NCBI GenBank assembly: GCA_963556495.2
Contig: OY747702.1
Span: 28,426,180-28,490,179 of the forward strand
DNA: 64,000 nucleotides
Source: Valencia hispanica
Lineage: Eukaryota > Chordata > Actinopteri > Cyprinodontiformes > Valenciidae
Direction of reading: 5' to 3'
In this document: in pieces, positions 1 through 13,300 of the stretch
Layout: every line of letters begins with the position of its first letter
Numbering within the stretch: the first letter of the stretch is position 1
Program-made: the position numbers and the translations under genes
The notes under the pieces: generated by a model
The model's database searches: none
Told to the model about the DNA's origin: nothing
The model's input: the letters and a program-made list of their open reading frames with translations, nothing else

Positions 1-203
1 TGTGGAGTTTGTCTCCCCCTATTGGTTAAATCAAGTGTAAACTAAAAGAAAAAGTTGTTCTACAGCAACCAGAAGAAACCATGCAGTTTGGTGGGCTACT
101 TCAAATCTGATTCTCCCTCCACAGCTGCAATTACAAAACCTGGATCACAAAATTCAGCTGATGTTTGTCTCATTGTGACAGGTGTATGCAGATATGTGTC
201 TCT

Positions 204-222
204 ACACACACACACACACACA
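204..222. repeat. (CA)n microsatellite
   Basis: A short run of alternating CA in the region beyond the reep2 3' UTR. It is simple sequence with no associated feature. Confidence 0.8.
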
Positions 223-489
223 ACTGGGTAAGACAGCAGAGTTTCTCCTCCTCATTGTGAACTGTCGAGCAGAGAAAACCAGCCATCACTGTGGTGGAAG
301 CAGATGTGTTATCTTATGCACAGATAACTCACTGAAGACCTAAATATGCATTCCAGAAACTAGTAAATTAGTTAGATGTAAACACCAGGAACAGTCTGAA
401 TAAACAAAAGTAAGCACCTGCACTGACCTGATGTCACTATTCGCTAATTGAGGCCTGAGCATATCAGAGCCAGGCTCACCTCAAAATTT

Positions 490-1229
490 TTTATTTAAGA
501 GTGTCAAAGTAAAAGGGGACAAAATGATAAAAACAGCAGAAAACATTTCAGAGCTGAGAACCTCAGGTTTGTACCCAACTGTATTCTAGTTGGAACTAAA
601 GGATGCTGATAGAAGCTTTGAAGCTGGTGTCAATTACTCAGTTTTTAGTGATAACTCCTCGGACATTACATTATTTTGTATGTCTGTGCTGCAAACACAA
701 GGCTTAGTGAGCATGTCTGTGCTGTGGCAGAGTCAGGATAAAGATGCAAACACATCATCAGTAGAATTCACCAGAAAACACTCTGCATCGACAGCCCAGA
801 AATGACCCAACTTTAGGAAACTAAAAGCAAAGAATAGATTATTTAAACAGCCCCGCTATGAATAAAAGCAGCCTAAATCTAAAAAAAAAATAGCTTTGCC
901 GAAACTGGGAACAAAAATTAGACCTCCGTTTGCAGGAGTACTTCTGAGCAGACTACTATCTAACTTTTAAGCAATCTAAGAAAACAGCTTTAGTAGATAA
1001 ATCTTATCCAAACTGCTCCTAAACATTGACCCAAAATATGCAACCAGAAGGATAAACTGAAGCTTTCTTTATGACATAAAAACATCGTCTGCACTTTGCG
1101 CTGAAAACCTGCAGCAGTGACCGTTTCAGAGTTTGATATACAAAGCAAATGTGTTTGTGGGGAGCCAACAGGAGGAGGGATAGCAGGCTGTGGGTGGAGG
1201 TGGGACCCAGTGGATGAGGATAGCAGGAC
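490..1229 (-). other. reep2: reep2 3' UTR with candidate poly(A) signal
   Basis: The stretch follows the reep2 stop codon at 1230-1232. The first AATAAA on the minus strand downstream of the stop reads from 495 to 490, giving a 3' UTR of roughly 750 bases. The UTR end is inferred from this signal only; no transcript evidence is available. Confidence 0.5.
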
Positions 1230-1301
1230 TCATGGAGGTGTCTCTGCGTTATTAGTAGTGGTCTTTTTCTTTGTGACCTTTTTCACCGACTTGGTTTGAG
1301 G
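1230..1301 (-). CDS. reep2: reep2 exon 8 (terminal coding exon)
   Basis: Encodes residues 255-277, a lysine- and threonine-rich tail beginning [13 protein letters not shown] and ending in TPP before TGA. The acceptor is CTCTACCAG. Frame is continuous with exon 7 (phase 0). The basic tail resembles the Lys-rich end of mammalian REEP2 in composition rather than sequence. Confidence 0.85.
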   Translation of the reverse strand, partial: PQTKSVKKVTKKKTTTNNAETPP

Positions 1302-4300
1302 CTGGTAGAGGGAGGAAAAAGGGGAGAAGAGCTTAATTAATGAATTGAAGAAGTGAAAGACAAAAAGAGCCTAATTATTAGCCTAATTCCAGCCTTTTTC
1401 AAACTGAAGATACCAGAGTACATAGTTCTTTCTATTCCATCGTTAAAAGTCAAAATACTTATGTTCACTACAGATTTTCAGCTGACCCGGCAAAAACCAG
1501 AGAGAAGGAGAATAAACTGAAGGATGGTTTGATAGATTGACAGATGGATAGAGGCAGATAAGTGGATTAATGAATGGATAGGTGCATGGCCAGAGACAGA
1601 TGGAAACATAGGATGGATTAATGGATGGAAAGTAAAGTGGCTGGTTACCACAACATACGGTTTGATAAGTGGAGAGATAAACATGCAAAGTAATACGTCA
1701 GGCAGATAGAGAACAAATTCTGGAAAATACAAATACTTGTCCTTGTTTTATTTTATTTTTCATACTTATCCAAACCTGGAAAATTGTTATCCAGTTTTTA
1801 TGAGCCCTGGCTTATTGGATGATAAGTTTATGTTGAAACATTTGCATCTTCCTCATAATGAACTTTAATGACTGATTAATCTTTTCCTTGTAGCATTACA
1901 TAAATAAATCCTAACGTAAACACACACAAAAACAGATCAAAAGCTGCTATAAAACCTAGAATCTGTTTGTGCAGAAGTATACTCTTAAGCTAAAGTAAAG
2001 CGAGACCTGAAGTGTGTTCCTACCTCCGTCTTCACAGCCGCCACCTTCTTGGTCGTCTTTGCGGTGGAGACGCTGCGTTTGGGACCTTTGTCTCCCAGAT
2101 CATCGTCTGAGTGTTCAGTCCTCGTGTCCGACTGGTCAGAGCTGTGTTGGGATGACGCATCATCGGCGAGAGATGCTGAAGAGCGGGCTGCAGGATTGGA
2201 CAGAGAAAGCTGGTTACTTAGTGAGAGCAGCTTGGGGATCACACTCAGATTATCAAACTATATAAAGAGCGGCCATACATATAAAAGGTCTGACTTCTCT
2301 TTCTAACAGAGAATTTTTCATTTTTCAATGAGGGAAAAAAAACTGCAGCTGTTCAACAAAGTTGAAGGGAGGTACAATAAATGCGTCAGAATAAGAAACC
2401 TTGGTCAAAAATGTGCTTTTCTTTAAATTTTGTCCTTTAAAGAAGAGGAGGAGATTTTAGTTGTTTTTTTTAGTCTGCTTCCATGTTAAATGCTGTTTGT
2501 AGTTGTTGTGGATTAAAACTAAGCTTCTTCCTATTGAGTTTAGAAATATTTTTCTTAAAATGTTCAGGGTTGGTTTCCAAGACAGGATTTAAATTAAGCC
2601 AAGAGTAATCCTGGACTAAAAGATGTCTTTCTACACATATTTGGATGATATAATCTGGAAAATATATGAACCAGACTGATTTAAACCCACCTCTATTAGT
2701 CTCGGGGTTCCTACACAGTTTTCAAATACAAATTCCAGACTTTTCTAGATTTAACTTTCCAGATTTCATTGTCTGTTATATTCATTTTAAAATATAATAC
2801 ACAAAACACTGACTGAATTTATGGCAGATATTTCTATAACAAAGAACAAAGAACACAGGAAGGAAAGGTGGCAGGACAAACGGAAATAAAGAAAGAAAGG
2901 ACAAAAAGGCAAGAAGGAGAGATTCAAGGAAGGAATAGAGGGAGAAAACAGGGAAGGAAAGAGGAGGACTCAATGACAGAATGTTTGACACAAGGAGCGA
3001 AAAAAAGGAGTGGAAGCATGAAGCTAGGAAGGGAAAAAAGGAAAAAAATAAAGAGGAATGACAAAGATAAAAGGAGGGATACAAAAAAGGAGACATTAGA
3101 GAAAGGAAAGAAAGGAAGAAAAGGAAAATAAGGGACCGATGTAGTTTGGACACTAGGAAGGACAGAAAGAACAAGGGTGAGAAGAAAGTTTTACAACTTT
3201 TTGACATTAGAATAGAGAATGAAGTCTGGAAATAAAAATATTTGTCCATACTTCTTATTTACTTTATTTTTGTTTTTACAGTCTTATCCAGACATGTAAA
3301 ATCATTAAATCAAATGTCATGCTTTTCCAGACTGAGTAGGAACCCTGTAGTCTGTATTTGCAGTACAGAGTTTGTCTATAAAAGCTGGAATGAAACCAGT
3401 AGAGTTATAAATAGCCTCAAAACAGCCTCCCAATCATTTTAAATAAAAAGCATCCAGATGCTGGGAATCAAAGAACTGCAGGCAAACATGTTCATCTTTA
3501 ATTTAAGATTGTGAACAACGTGATAATCAACTGCATGTGTCCTTTATTCTAGTGGCCAGTCATTCACACATTTTGGCCATTTTGCCTCATCACGTATAGA
3601 CCTGTAGAGAGGCCAAAGTTTATCCAAACAGTAACATAAGAGGCAGGGTAGACATTGGATAGATGCATCCAACACAGAAACAGCAGAGATATAACAATGT
3701 TTAGAGGGTGCAATTAACCTAAAATGCACATTACAGACTGTAGTATAAAGATAAAGCCACACATTCACATGAGCATGAAAACTCTGCTCAGAAATTGTCT
3801 CCTTGACACCAACTTGTTGATGACTACACAAACATCCAGCTTTCCCTTCTTTCCTTTTAAATTATTCATATCAACATTCACTTTTTTGTCATATATAAAT
3901 GAACTGGTGGCTGTGGGTAATGTCTTTAAACCTCAGCCTAGCCTGGGCCTTTCCACATGGAGCCTGGATGTTGTTTTACACATGAATTCACAGGTTCTGT
4001 CCAGAAACTCCCATACTCCATAAACAAGCACTTTAGGTAAGTGGACACTCTAAATTGACCTTAGGTGTGAGTGTGTGCATGGTTGTCTTGGGATGGACTA
4101 GCAACGTGTACCCTTCCGCTCACATATGGACTGCTGGAGACAGGGCACTAGCTCTCTAATGATCCTGTAAGGTTTGACCAGGCATGGGAAGAAACAGAAA
4201 ACAGAAAGTCTGTTTTACTGGACAAACAAATTGGAAACTAGCACTTCATTATTTATGATTCAACATGGAAAATGTTTGTTAACTTTAATACAAATATGCA

Positions 4301-7300
4301 AAGCTGTTGTAACGAAAAAATTAAATTTCAAATCAAATCTGAAATACCTTGGATCCATGATCATAAGTTGTGCATTGTTTGGTATTTTGCTTTGGTGATC
4401 TGTCAGATTTAGTCTTAGAAACCTGTTGAGTATCTAAACCAATATTAGATGGTCCTGTAGCTTCAGCGTCTCTGTATTCAGGACGACAGTCAGAACAGCA
4501 GTGAGACAAAGCGTTCTCGTTCTGAACCTCTCCTCCCTCCAGAATCACATGATCTCAACCCCCCCCCTCCCCTCCCTCCCCCCCAACTCCCCTCTCTCTG
4601 GTCTGCTTTATTATCCTCCTGCAGCAGAGTTTAAAATCATATGACTCTTCACAGCCTAAACTCTACCAGCCCTGCTTTAAATGATGGAAGTCCTTAAACT
4701 CACACTCTAGGCCAGTTAGTACCTACAGATACATGTGCATGTGTGTACTACTTCATGCTGCTGTTAAAGAACGCTGATGGGATGTTTGTGGCCTTACTCT
4801 GGCGTGCAGAAGAACTCCTTGCCCGGGGCAGCGTGCTGGACCCCGAGCTCATCTCGTCCATGTGGTCTCGTCTCGTCCGTACGTTTGACGTGTGCAGGTC
4901 CAGCTCATCCTCCGTGTTGATCAGAGTCAAGTCCTGCATGCTGAAGCTGCGCAGCTTGTCAGAAAGCACACCCTGGCCCTAGGCATCATGGGTAAAAAAA
5001 AAAAAAAAAAAACACAGACGCATTAGATATGAGACGACATGATTGCAGCTCTTCTTCTCTGAAGAAGAAACTGAAGGATGCAAACAAAAATGGTAATAGA
5101 TACTTTGGATAACCCCCCGATAAAGATGTTAATAAAACCTTTAAAAAAAACTTGTTATGGAGAATTGGTGACATCAAGATGGCACCTTTTTACTCCTGAC
5201 ATCTGTTGTTTAAAATCCTTTACAATCATCCTCACTGTGGCGAAGAAGATAAACACGTCGAAAAGATCAACTTTGGTCCAGTTGTTCAACACTTCTGACA
5301 ACTTCCTCTCTTGTTGAGGACACTTCCTGACTTAAGATGAACACAGATTGGCTTTAATTGAATCCCGTGTTCTCCTATCTTTCCTATTTTGAAGAGAATA
5401 ACCCCTCAATGTGACATATGTATACCCAAGAAAACAGAGTTAGGATTACAAGTTAGAAGTTCATACTCACCCACATCAAAAAACAAAAGTATGAAAAAAA
5501 CGCTTCCATGAGTTACATTTATTTTATTGATATTGTTTGAGGTACCAATAACTTTATAGAGAAATAACTTGCCACGTTTTAAAAAAATTTCCCCGCTATT
5601 GAATAACTTTATTCCTATTTATTTGTTGGATCTATCGTTTTAGTGTTGGTATATGAAGACGCAGTTATCTAAAGAGTTTAAACTTAATGTGGTTTGTATA
5701 TGGCTTTATATATTTAAAGGTTCAATTCAAGCTATTTTATGTGGCTGCTCATAAAAAGCTGAACAGTTACAAACTAGGTGCAAATAACTAATGGATCATC
5801 TGACAGATTTGCTATCTTTGTTTTGCATTCATATTGTTACAATAGCCCAGCAGGGACAAGAGTTAAGGGTCAAACAAAGACTCCAAGGAGGGTGCTTTGT
5901 GCTGCTTATATATCAGGTCAGGACCATTTTGTGAGGTTTATAGCTTTAATTTAAATGTCCAAGTGGAACCTTGAAAAAATGTGTGAAATTTAACCATCAT
6001 GGGTTACAACAAACACGGTGACAAAGACAAACATAAAAAGGTACGAAAACCTGATTCCTGTGTTTTCTTGATGGAAAATAAATAAATCACACGTTTTAAA
6101 CAAGCTGGGAGGCAACCTGGATTCTACATGTAAAAATATATTGAACTAATGTTGTGACAGGTCGCTCTTAGTAAGTCATTACAACCCTCAAACCCTGAAC
6201 TTAACCAACAGAAATGGTCCTGATGGTAACACACAGACAGGACAGCTCACCTTGGTGGCTGCAGTGACGGCAGCATTAGCAGCGAGGTTAAGACCCCGTT
6301 TTCCAAACTTCATCATGGTCTCATAACTCCTGTCTTTGGCCTGTGCGATGTATTCGTCAATTTCCTTCACACAGCAGCAGAGGAGGATTTGAAAGAAAAA
6401 GGACACAATACAGACTGTCAGGATGAAGAAAACCACTGGTGTAAAAGGGACTTGAATCAGACATGAACGTTTTAACACAGATGTGGATTTCGTCGTGGTC
6501 GTGCGAGTCACACTCCTACCTTCTCTTTGTTGGAGAGGGTTGGGTGGACAAACTTGCGGTAGAGAACGCTGGAGCCCTTGGTGTAGGGGGACAGGAGCCA
6601 GATCACAAAGGCTATCTTTAGTTCGAAGTAAAATGGAAACCTGAGAAAAGGAATAAAAAGTTAAAGCTCTAATGACAGACTGGACTCAAAGCTTCTCCTG
6701 TCAGTGAGCACATAACTGGGCATAAAAACTCAGAGAAAGGACTCAGAGCACAGAAAGGAAAATGAGGAAGAGGGGATGATTTCTCTGCAAAATCGGAAAC
6801 ATTTCTTCCAGACTAAATGTTTCTGGGTACTTTATTTGCATTTCTTCTAAATTATCATTGTTAGGGTGCTGTGATCATTGTTTGAGATTATTCTTCTCAT
6901 AAAAAGGTTGCAATAGACCCAAAATATCCATCACTTGTGGAAAGATGGCACTTTTGTACCATAACAGATGTGTGCCACTTCTAATAAGCGCAGTCACACA
7001 GCTCATGAATAATAAACAGATTTCATTACGGGAGGAAAAATCTGCTCCAGTCTTTCAGCCATTTTTGAGCGGGTATCGGAGTAAAAAAAAATGCTTTCAT
7101 GAGCAGCTTTTTTTTCACAAAGTCGTTGTTTGAATGGCCAGTATGGAAACTTGCCTGAAGGAAACATTTCTGCTGGGACTTAGAATACCAGAACTCAAAT
7201 TTTATTTAAAAATATGAATAAAGGAAAATCTCATTCCTATGAAAATTTAGCACCACATAATGTGTTTTGAGAAGCTACCCGTGAGCTATTCTGGTCAGGT

Positions 7301-10300
7301 AGAACGTTGCCATCAGTCAAACCGAGCTGAATCGTCGCACTGAACGTCTTTTGCACGTCTTTACCTGCTTGGAGTGAGGTGAGCTTTCACTCCGAGCAAT
7401 TTATTGTACCTTTCATCTTTAATAAACCATATTTATTTTATTTTTTTGCATAGGCTTCCTTCCTATGAGTTTTATTTGTATGCAAGGTTCTATTACATTA
7501 TTTTACTGACTGTGCAAGAAAAAGAGAGAAAGATTTTCTCTCTCTCCAGATGGTCACAGTAAGGTCCCTCAAACAGATGGAAGGGAAGACATCCTCCTTT
7601 GAGCAGAATTAAGTTTCCCTCTGACCACATGCCCATCACTGCTAAAAATACATTAGCCAGCTTAATTTCTCCTCTTCAATTTTAAGACATAAACAGACTT
7701 TGCTAGTGTTTAGATTCCCAGAGTTTCAAAGTAGGTGAAGAGTTGTCCAATTAATTTAGTCTGATGACAGAACAAACAGTCGGTCTAATATATCTTAGGT
7801 CTACCTCTTTTAGAGATCTACTATGATTTATTTTTAGGACAACGTTCACAGTTCTCCTATTTTTGTTTTAAGAAATCAATACCTTGGGCCCAAAGAATTC
7901 CCAGTTGTAGTATAAAAAAACAAAAAAAACAAAAACGCAGCAACTGACTGCTTTTAAAAATTTGAAAAGAATATTACACCAAAACTAACCGAGCAAATCA
8001 AAAGCCTAGTCATACAAGCGTGCTATTTATTCCAGGCTTTGCTGGCATGTCAAGATCCTCACTCACCATGACAGGAGCAAGTCTGTGACAGTCTCTGCCG
8101 TGCTAAACAGTGCAAATACTATCCAGTACATCATCCATTTTACCTGCAGAGAAACAGAGGTGAGAAAAATAGCACATGATAAACACGCGCAGCGGCACAC
8201 GTGGTGGAACACGCGACGCAGAAACACAGAGGTTACAAACATGCTGTACGTTTTCATTAATTCAAAGCAGATGAGACTGGCAAGGCAGCACTGAAATAAG
8301 CTTTAAAACCATAAACTGGGGAGAAATTAGCACAGAAAAATTATGAATAGGTTCAGATTTAGTTGTTGTGTGTAGCGGAAGACTAAATATAGATTTTTAA
8401 GAACATTAATAAGAGTCAGACAGACATGTAGCCACATGAGAACGAAACCACATCAAGCGGCTCATTTAATTAGTCGAATACGAGGGGGGACGAAGCTTTA
8501 AAAATGGCGTCACCCTCTTTCCTTTTCCTCCTCCCATCCCTCACTACTTCTGCTTGAGCAGCAATCCAGGGGTTGCTATAGTAACCTGCCAGGAGGAGAC
8601 TGCTCTCCGGTATAAATGTAGGCTGAGGGCCAGCTCCTCCCCCTCACACTGCCTACTGATGCAGCGATGAGGTAAGCAGGAGGAACCCCATTTAGTTGCC
8701 TCACCAGCAGATAAAAGCAGAATGGGATTCTGCAGTCCTTTTCATTGGTTTCCTCTAGAAACATTGCTTAACTCATTTCCACCAGTGTACTGGGCCCAGA
8801 CTGGATTGTGTGTTGTTGTTTTTTACCACACAAAAAAGAACCAGACTGAACATGGGACACACACTTAACATATAAATATAGCTAATTTCAACCTTTTAGA
8901 ATACTTTAAACGTTTGATCATCACATCCTTTATTTTCTTTTCATTTTCATCTAATTAAATCTTTATCATAAACATACAGTAGGTCCTGCAGGGGACCTCA
9001 GACTGCATATGTCAGTGGGTGGGGGAACATGAAAATATCAGATCATGAAGGATCTGCCAAACCAAAGATCACGAAATGTTCTGAAAACAGCGGTTCCCAA
9101 ACTTTTCAGCAATACCCACTCAGGAGGCTCATTAAACCTGACTACCAGTTCAATATACCAGGATTACCACTGATCTATAAAAACACAAAATAGTCCAATA
9201 ATATTTTAACAATTAAAAGAAAGAGGGAATAAAATCACAAATATCACAATAACAATTTTGTTTATTCAGATCCTACTGTGCATTATCTTTTGGAAGATTA
9301 TTTTCTAGCCGGAAAAAATGCATAGGTTGTGATATGGAGACAAACAACATTGACTACGTTTACATGCAGCCAATATTCGGGTTATGGTCGGGTTAAGGTC
9401 ACTATTCGGGTTTCTGAAACATTTGGAATAACCTGTTTACATGCGTGAGCAGAGAGAGATACTCCTGTATACATGGAATTTGTAATCAATTGGCAAACCC
9501 CGATGTAAACGGCGACGCACGGTTAGCGTCAGGACGTAGGGACCACCTTAAGACGTAATATGTGTCATTTCTGATTCTTCTTCCTGTTTTTCAATGCGCA
9601 TACAAGATGTTGCTCTAATCAAAAGACCAAGATTCCTTGTGAGTAGAACATGCGCAGAACACAAATCAATGTTCCTCTTGATGGGGATATGCCGATATGC
9701 GTTTACATGACCAAATATTTGGGTTTTTAAAAACCGAATATGAGCATATTCTGGTTTTAGCCGGTGTTTACATGGCCGTGTGTAACCAGGTTATTGCTAA
9801 TATTCCAGTTTTGAACGGGTTACTGGCTGCATGTAAACACACCCATTGAAAGGCTTCAGCAATATGCAACACGGCAAAAGCATTCACTGCTCAAGAGTTA
9901 CCCTAATGATGAAAAACAAAACAAAAAGTATCATGAAAAGCTTTGCGAATAAGACAATCCTGTATGTTTCATTTCTCATGTATTTTCAGACAGCCAGGGA
10001 GCTCTTTCATTAAAATACTAGTTTGATTGTTTCATAATTTCAGTTTCGTCTCTGAGAAACTGATCATGTTTAAAAGTGTTCAAGAGTTCACTGGACTAAA
10101 GAAAAGTCAACAGAACAGGCAGTGTGGCTGGCATTACATCAGAAACAAAACTTAGCGATTTAGGTCAGAATGAGTTTAATGTGCTTAATAGGAAATGACA
10201 CTGTTGCTTGTGTACAGTAAATCTTTATAGTTGGGACAATTTTATGTAAAAACAGCAGGCAGCAGCCGGGGAGAAACATCATGAATGGCCTGCTGCGACA

Positions 10301-13300
10301 CAATGACCAGAGGTAATACTCACATATTCCTTCACATTCTTCGTTTTGACAGCCTTATAGGAGGCGTATGCTGGGTATAGAGTCCCGAAGGCGAGGCTGA
10401 AAAAGTAGGAGAGCAGAAAGGGTCATTGTAAGGAGATTCACCAGAAGAACACGACCTCTGGGTATGGATACCCGACACACACAATCCTGGTGATCGACTG
10501 TGTTTGCTCTGAACTTATATGAACAAAAGAAGGATGCTGCTCCATTTGTCCCACTTTTACTTGAACGAGTACAGTTTGCTTTTTTTTGCTGCTCAAAAGC
10601 AGGCTGCTCCAACAATCAGTACAGACACTAATGGAGATCGCACAGTCAGGAAGGGTGGGGGGAGATCAAATGGAAAAACACACAAATAGGTCTGCCGGGG
10701 TCGGACGCCATGCGTCGGCTCGTGTGCAACTCTAGGACTCAGTGCACACAGAGCTGTGTTTTTGATGTGCATCTGGTTGCACCCTTTGTTTTTTGTGGGG
10801 ATTTGTGTTGACGTGACATATGCTGAAAGGCAAACACAGAAAGGCCGTCACCAGGGCAGCATTAGTTCGTTTTTGCAACCTTAAACTGAATCTTAAAGAC
10901 TGAATGTGCATCAGACTGAGACCTGAGCTCCCAGTTGAGCATTTTTATCATTTCTCTCCCCCTTACAGATCTTCTGTCCTATATACATAAGAGTCTAAGC
11001 TGCTCAGTCTTGTGGGCAAAGAGAGCTGGTTTGACACAGACCTCAAGACTAGTGGACACCCTTAGCTAAACAGCTTCGTTTCTATACAATAGAAACTCAC
11101 CTGATTGTGAATACTCAGTCCTTTTCCTCTTACTCACAGGCATAGAATCAAAGCGATTTAAGATATATTGCCAATTCAACCAGTTTGACTATTTATAAAT
11201 GTATTCATAAGTCTGGATTTTTCTCATTTTATCACAGTAAAATCAGAAATGTTAATGGATTTGTACTTATATGTACCCGGTATGTGGTAGAACAACACAG
11301 AGCAGGGAAAAACAAAGTTACCTTATTACTGTAAGGTAACTTGTTAGACACCGAGGCAGAGGTTCACCTTACAGCCAGACAATGAAGCCAGAACTACACT
11401 TTCCAATCAACACTAAGCCCTAAATCCAATTGAGATTCTGAGTAAAGACTTGAAACAAACAGAAAATCATTTATCATTTTGTTTCCATCTCACTAATATG
11501 TGGGGATGATCCATCACATAAAACCCCAAATAAAATACAAAGAAATGTGCGTCTCCAACATAAAAAGGTAAAGGGGTATGAACACTTTTAAAAGGATCAA
11601 AAAGCTAAATAAAGATGAGAAACGTCCGACTATATGTTTGAAGTGCTGCAGCTATTATGATGCATATGTGGTCACACTGCCTAATCTGGACTACGTGAGG
11701 CACAGTGAGGTAGAGCAGCCAGCAGCGTTACTGTTATGGAATCCAGGAATATTTATAGGAATGATCATTATTTCTGCACCCAAGGCCATTTTAAATAATA
11801 AAAAAAATCATCAGTATCATTGGCATGTTTGACACACAAAGAGGAAATAAAGCCCCCAGAGCCAGACCATGGCATAATCAAACTAACCTGCTTCTTAGGC
11901 CTCCCCAGCAGGAAATGGGGGACCTAAAAGCGCTCGACTCCTCAAACAGAATATGACTTAAAACTTCCAATTAGTGAATTACAAAGAGGAAAAGCTTAAA
12001 GTTTGCAATTAAATGCTGCACTCCTGACCTGACTGACAGACCAATTGAGTAAACCAGGAAAGGATGTCATCTCCATAATTTATGGTAAGCCATTTATTTA
12101 ATAAAAGCAAACCAATATATATGAGGTCCCAAACAATTAGGCTTGCACAATTTAAAGGTGCGCCAGATCTATTTACTCCTTCGCCAATTTGAAAATGTAC
12201 AAAAATTCATAGAGTTCACATTTTACACCCATATGGTAAACAAACCGTTCCATAATAGTGTTTTTTCTTAGTTTTAATGAACTGTGGAGGAAAAAGAGCC
12301 ATGAAAATGCTAAAATTAAATGCGCATTTGATCTCATCTGTTTGAATCTTATTTTCCAATAATATTATACCCCCATTGCTTCCTATTTTAGGAGTGATTA
12401 TGACCCCTGATCAAACCGATGTAAGTATGTGATAGATCCTGCAGGTAGATATTTATTGGGGTCAAATAATCACATTTCCTTACTTCAAATCATTGTTGGT
12501 TGTCAAACAATGTAGAAATATCCCCATATTCTGGTACAAACTGCTGTATGGTCAGTAACAAATATCCTGTAAGGTGCGACATAAAGGGGTAAAACTACCA
12601 GCGGCCTTTAAATGAGTCATCACTGGTGCTGTTGTGTGTGGTGTAACTAGAGGTGGGGTCCCAAACTAATTCTGCTCAGGGCCCCATATAATGTTGGGCC
12701 TGCCCTGGAAGCAGCCTTGGGAGGAAAGAGATGGGGATGACTGAAGCTCCTGGCTTTGGTTGAGTCATCCACAGTGCGGGGATGCGGTGTGTCCAGGTGG
12801 AAGATGGGGCCTCAGTTTATGAGGCTACAGAGAGAAATCCCCACAGAAAGTAACTGAAACGCGTATAATTGAATTGGTCCACCTTTAGTCAGTCAACATT
12901 CCGCTCAAGGCCACTGAAGGCTGTTTTGTTTGTCTGCAGCAAGGTCTGCATGTTAATTAGGTTGGCTAACTAACAGCTCCTCTGCTCGCCAACACAATCT
13001 GTCTTTTTGGTTTGTTTTTAAATGGCCAGCGTCGTTAGCTTTCAGCTGTTAGCACGCAGATTGTGCTGCATCATCGCCCTTGTTCACGATAAAGGGGAAG
13101 TGTTGGAAAAGTGAGCACCCACGGCAGCTTTGATCTGGTCTTAAATCGCCAGGCTGCCCCACGGGATGTCTTCTTATTTACAAAGTTTTAGCAGCATTTG
13201 GACAGAAACAGACCACAGCGGACCCAATGGAGCATCAGCCGTTGTTGGTGATGATGGTGGTGTAGCTAACAGACGGAGCCCAGCCCATACTCACACCACG

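Noticed and set aside
2782..3249. 155-residue minus-strand open frame rich in Phe, Leu and Ser
   Set aside because: It is the complement of the purine tract. The composition is that of simple sequence, with no domain or splice context.
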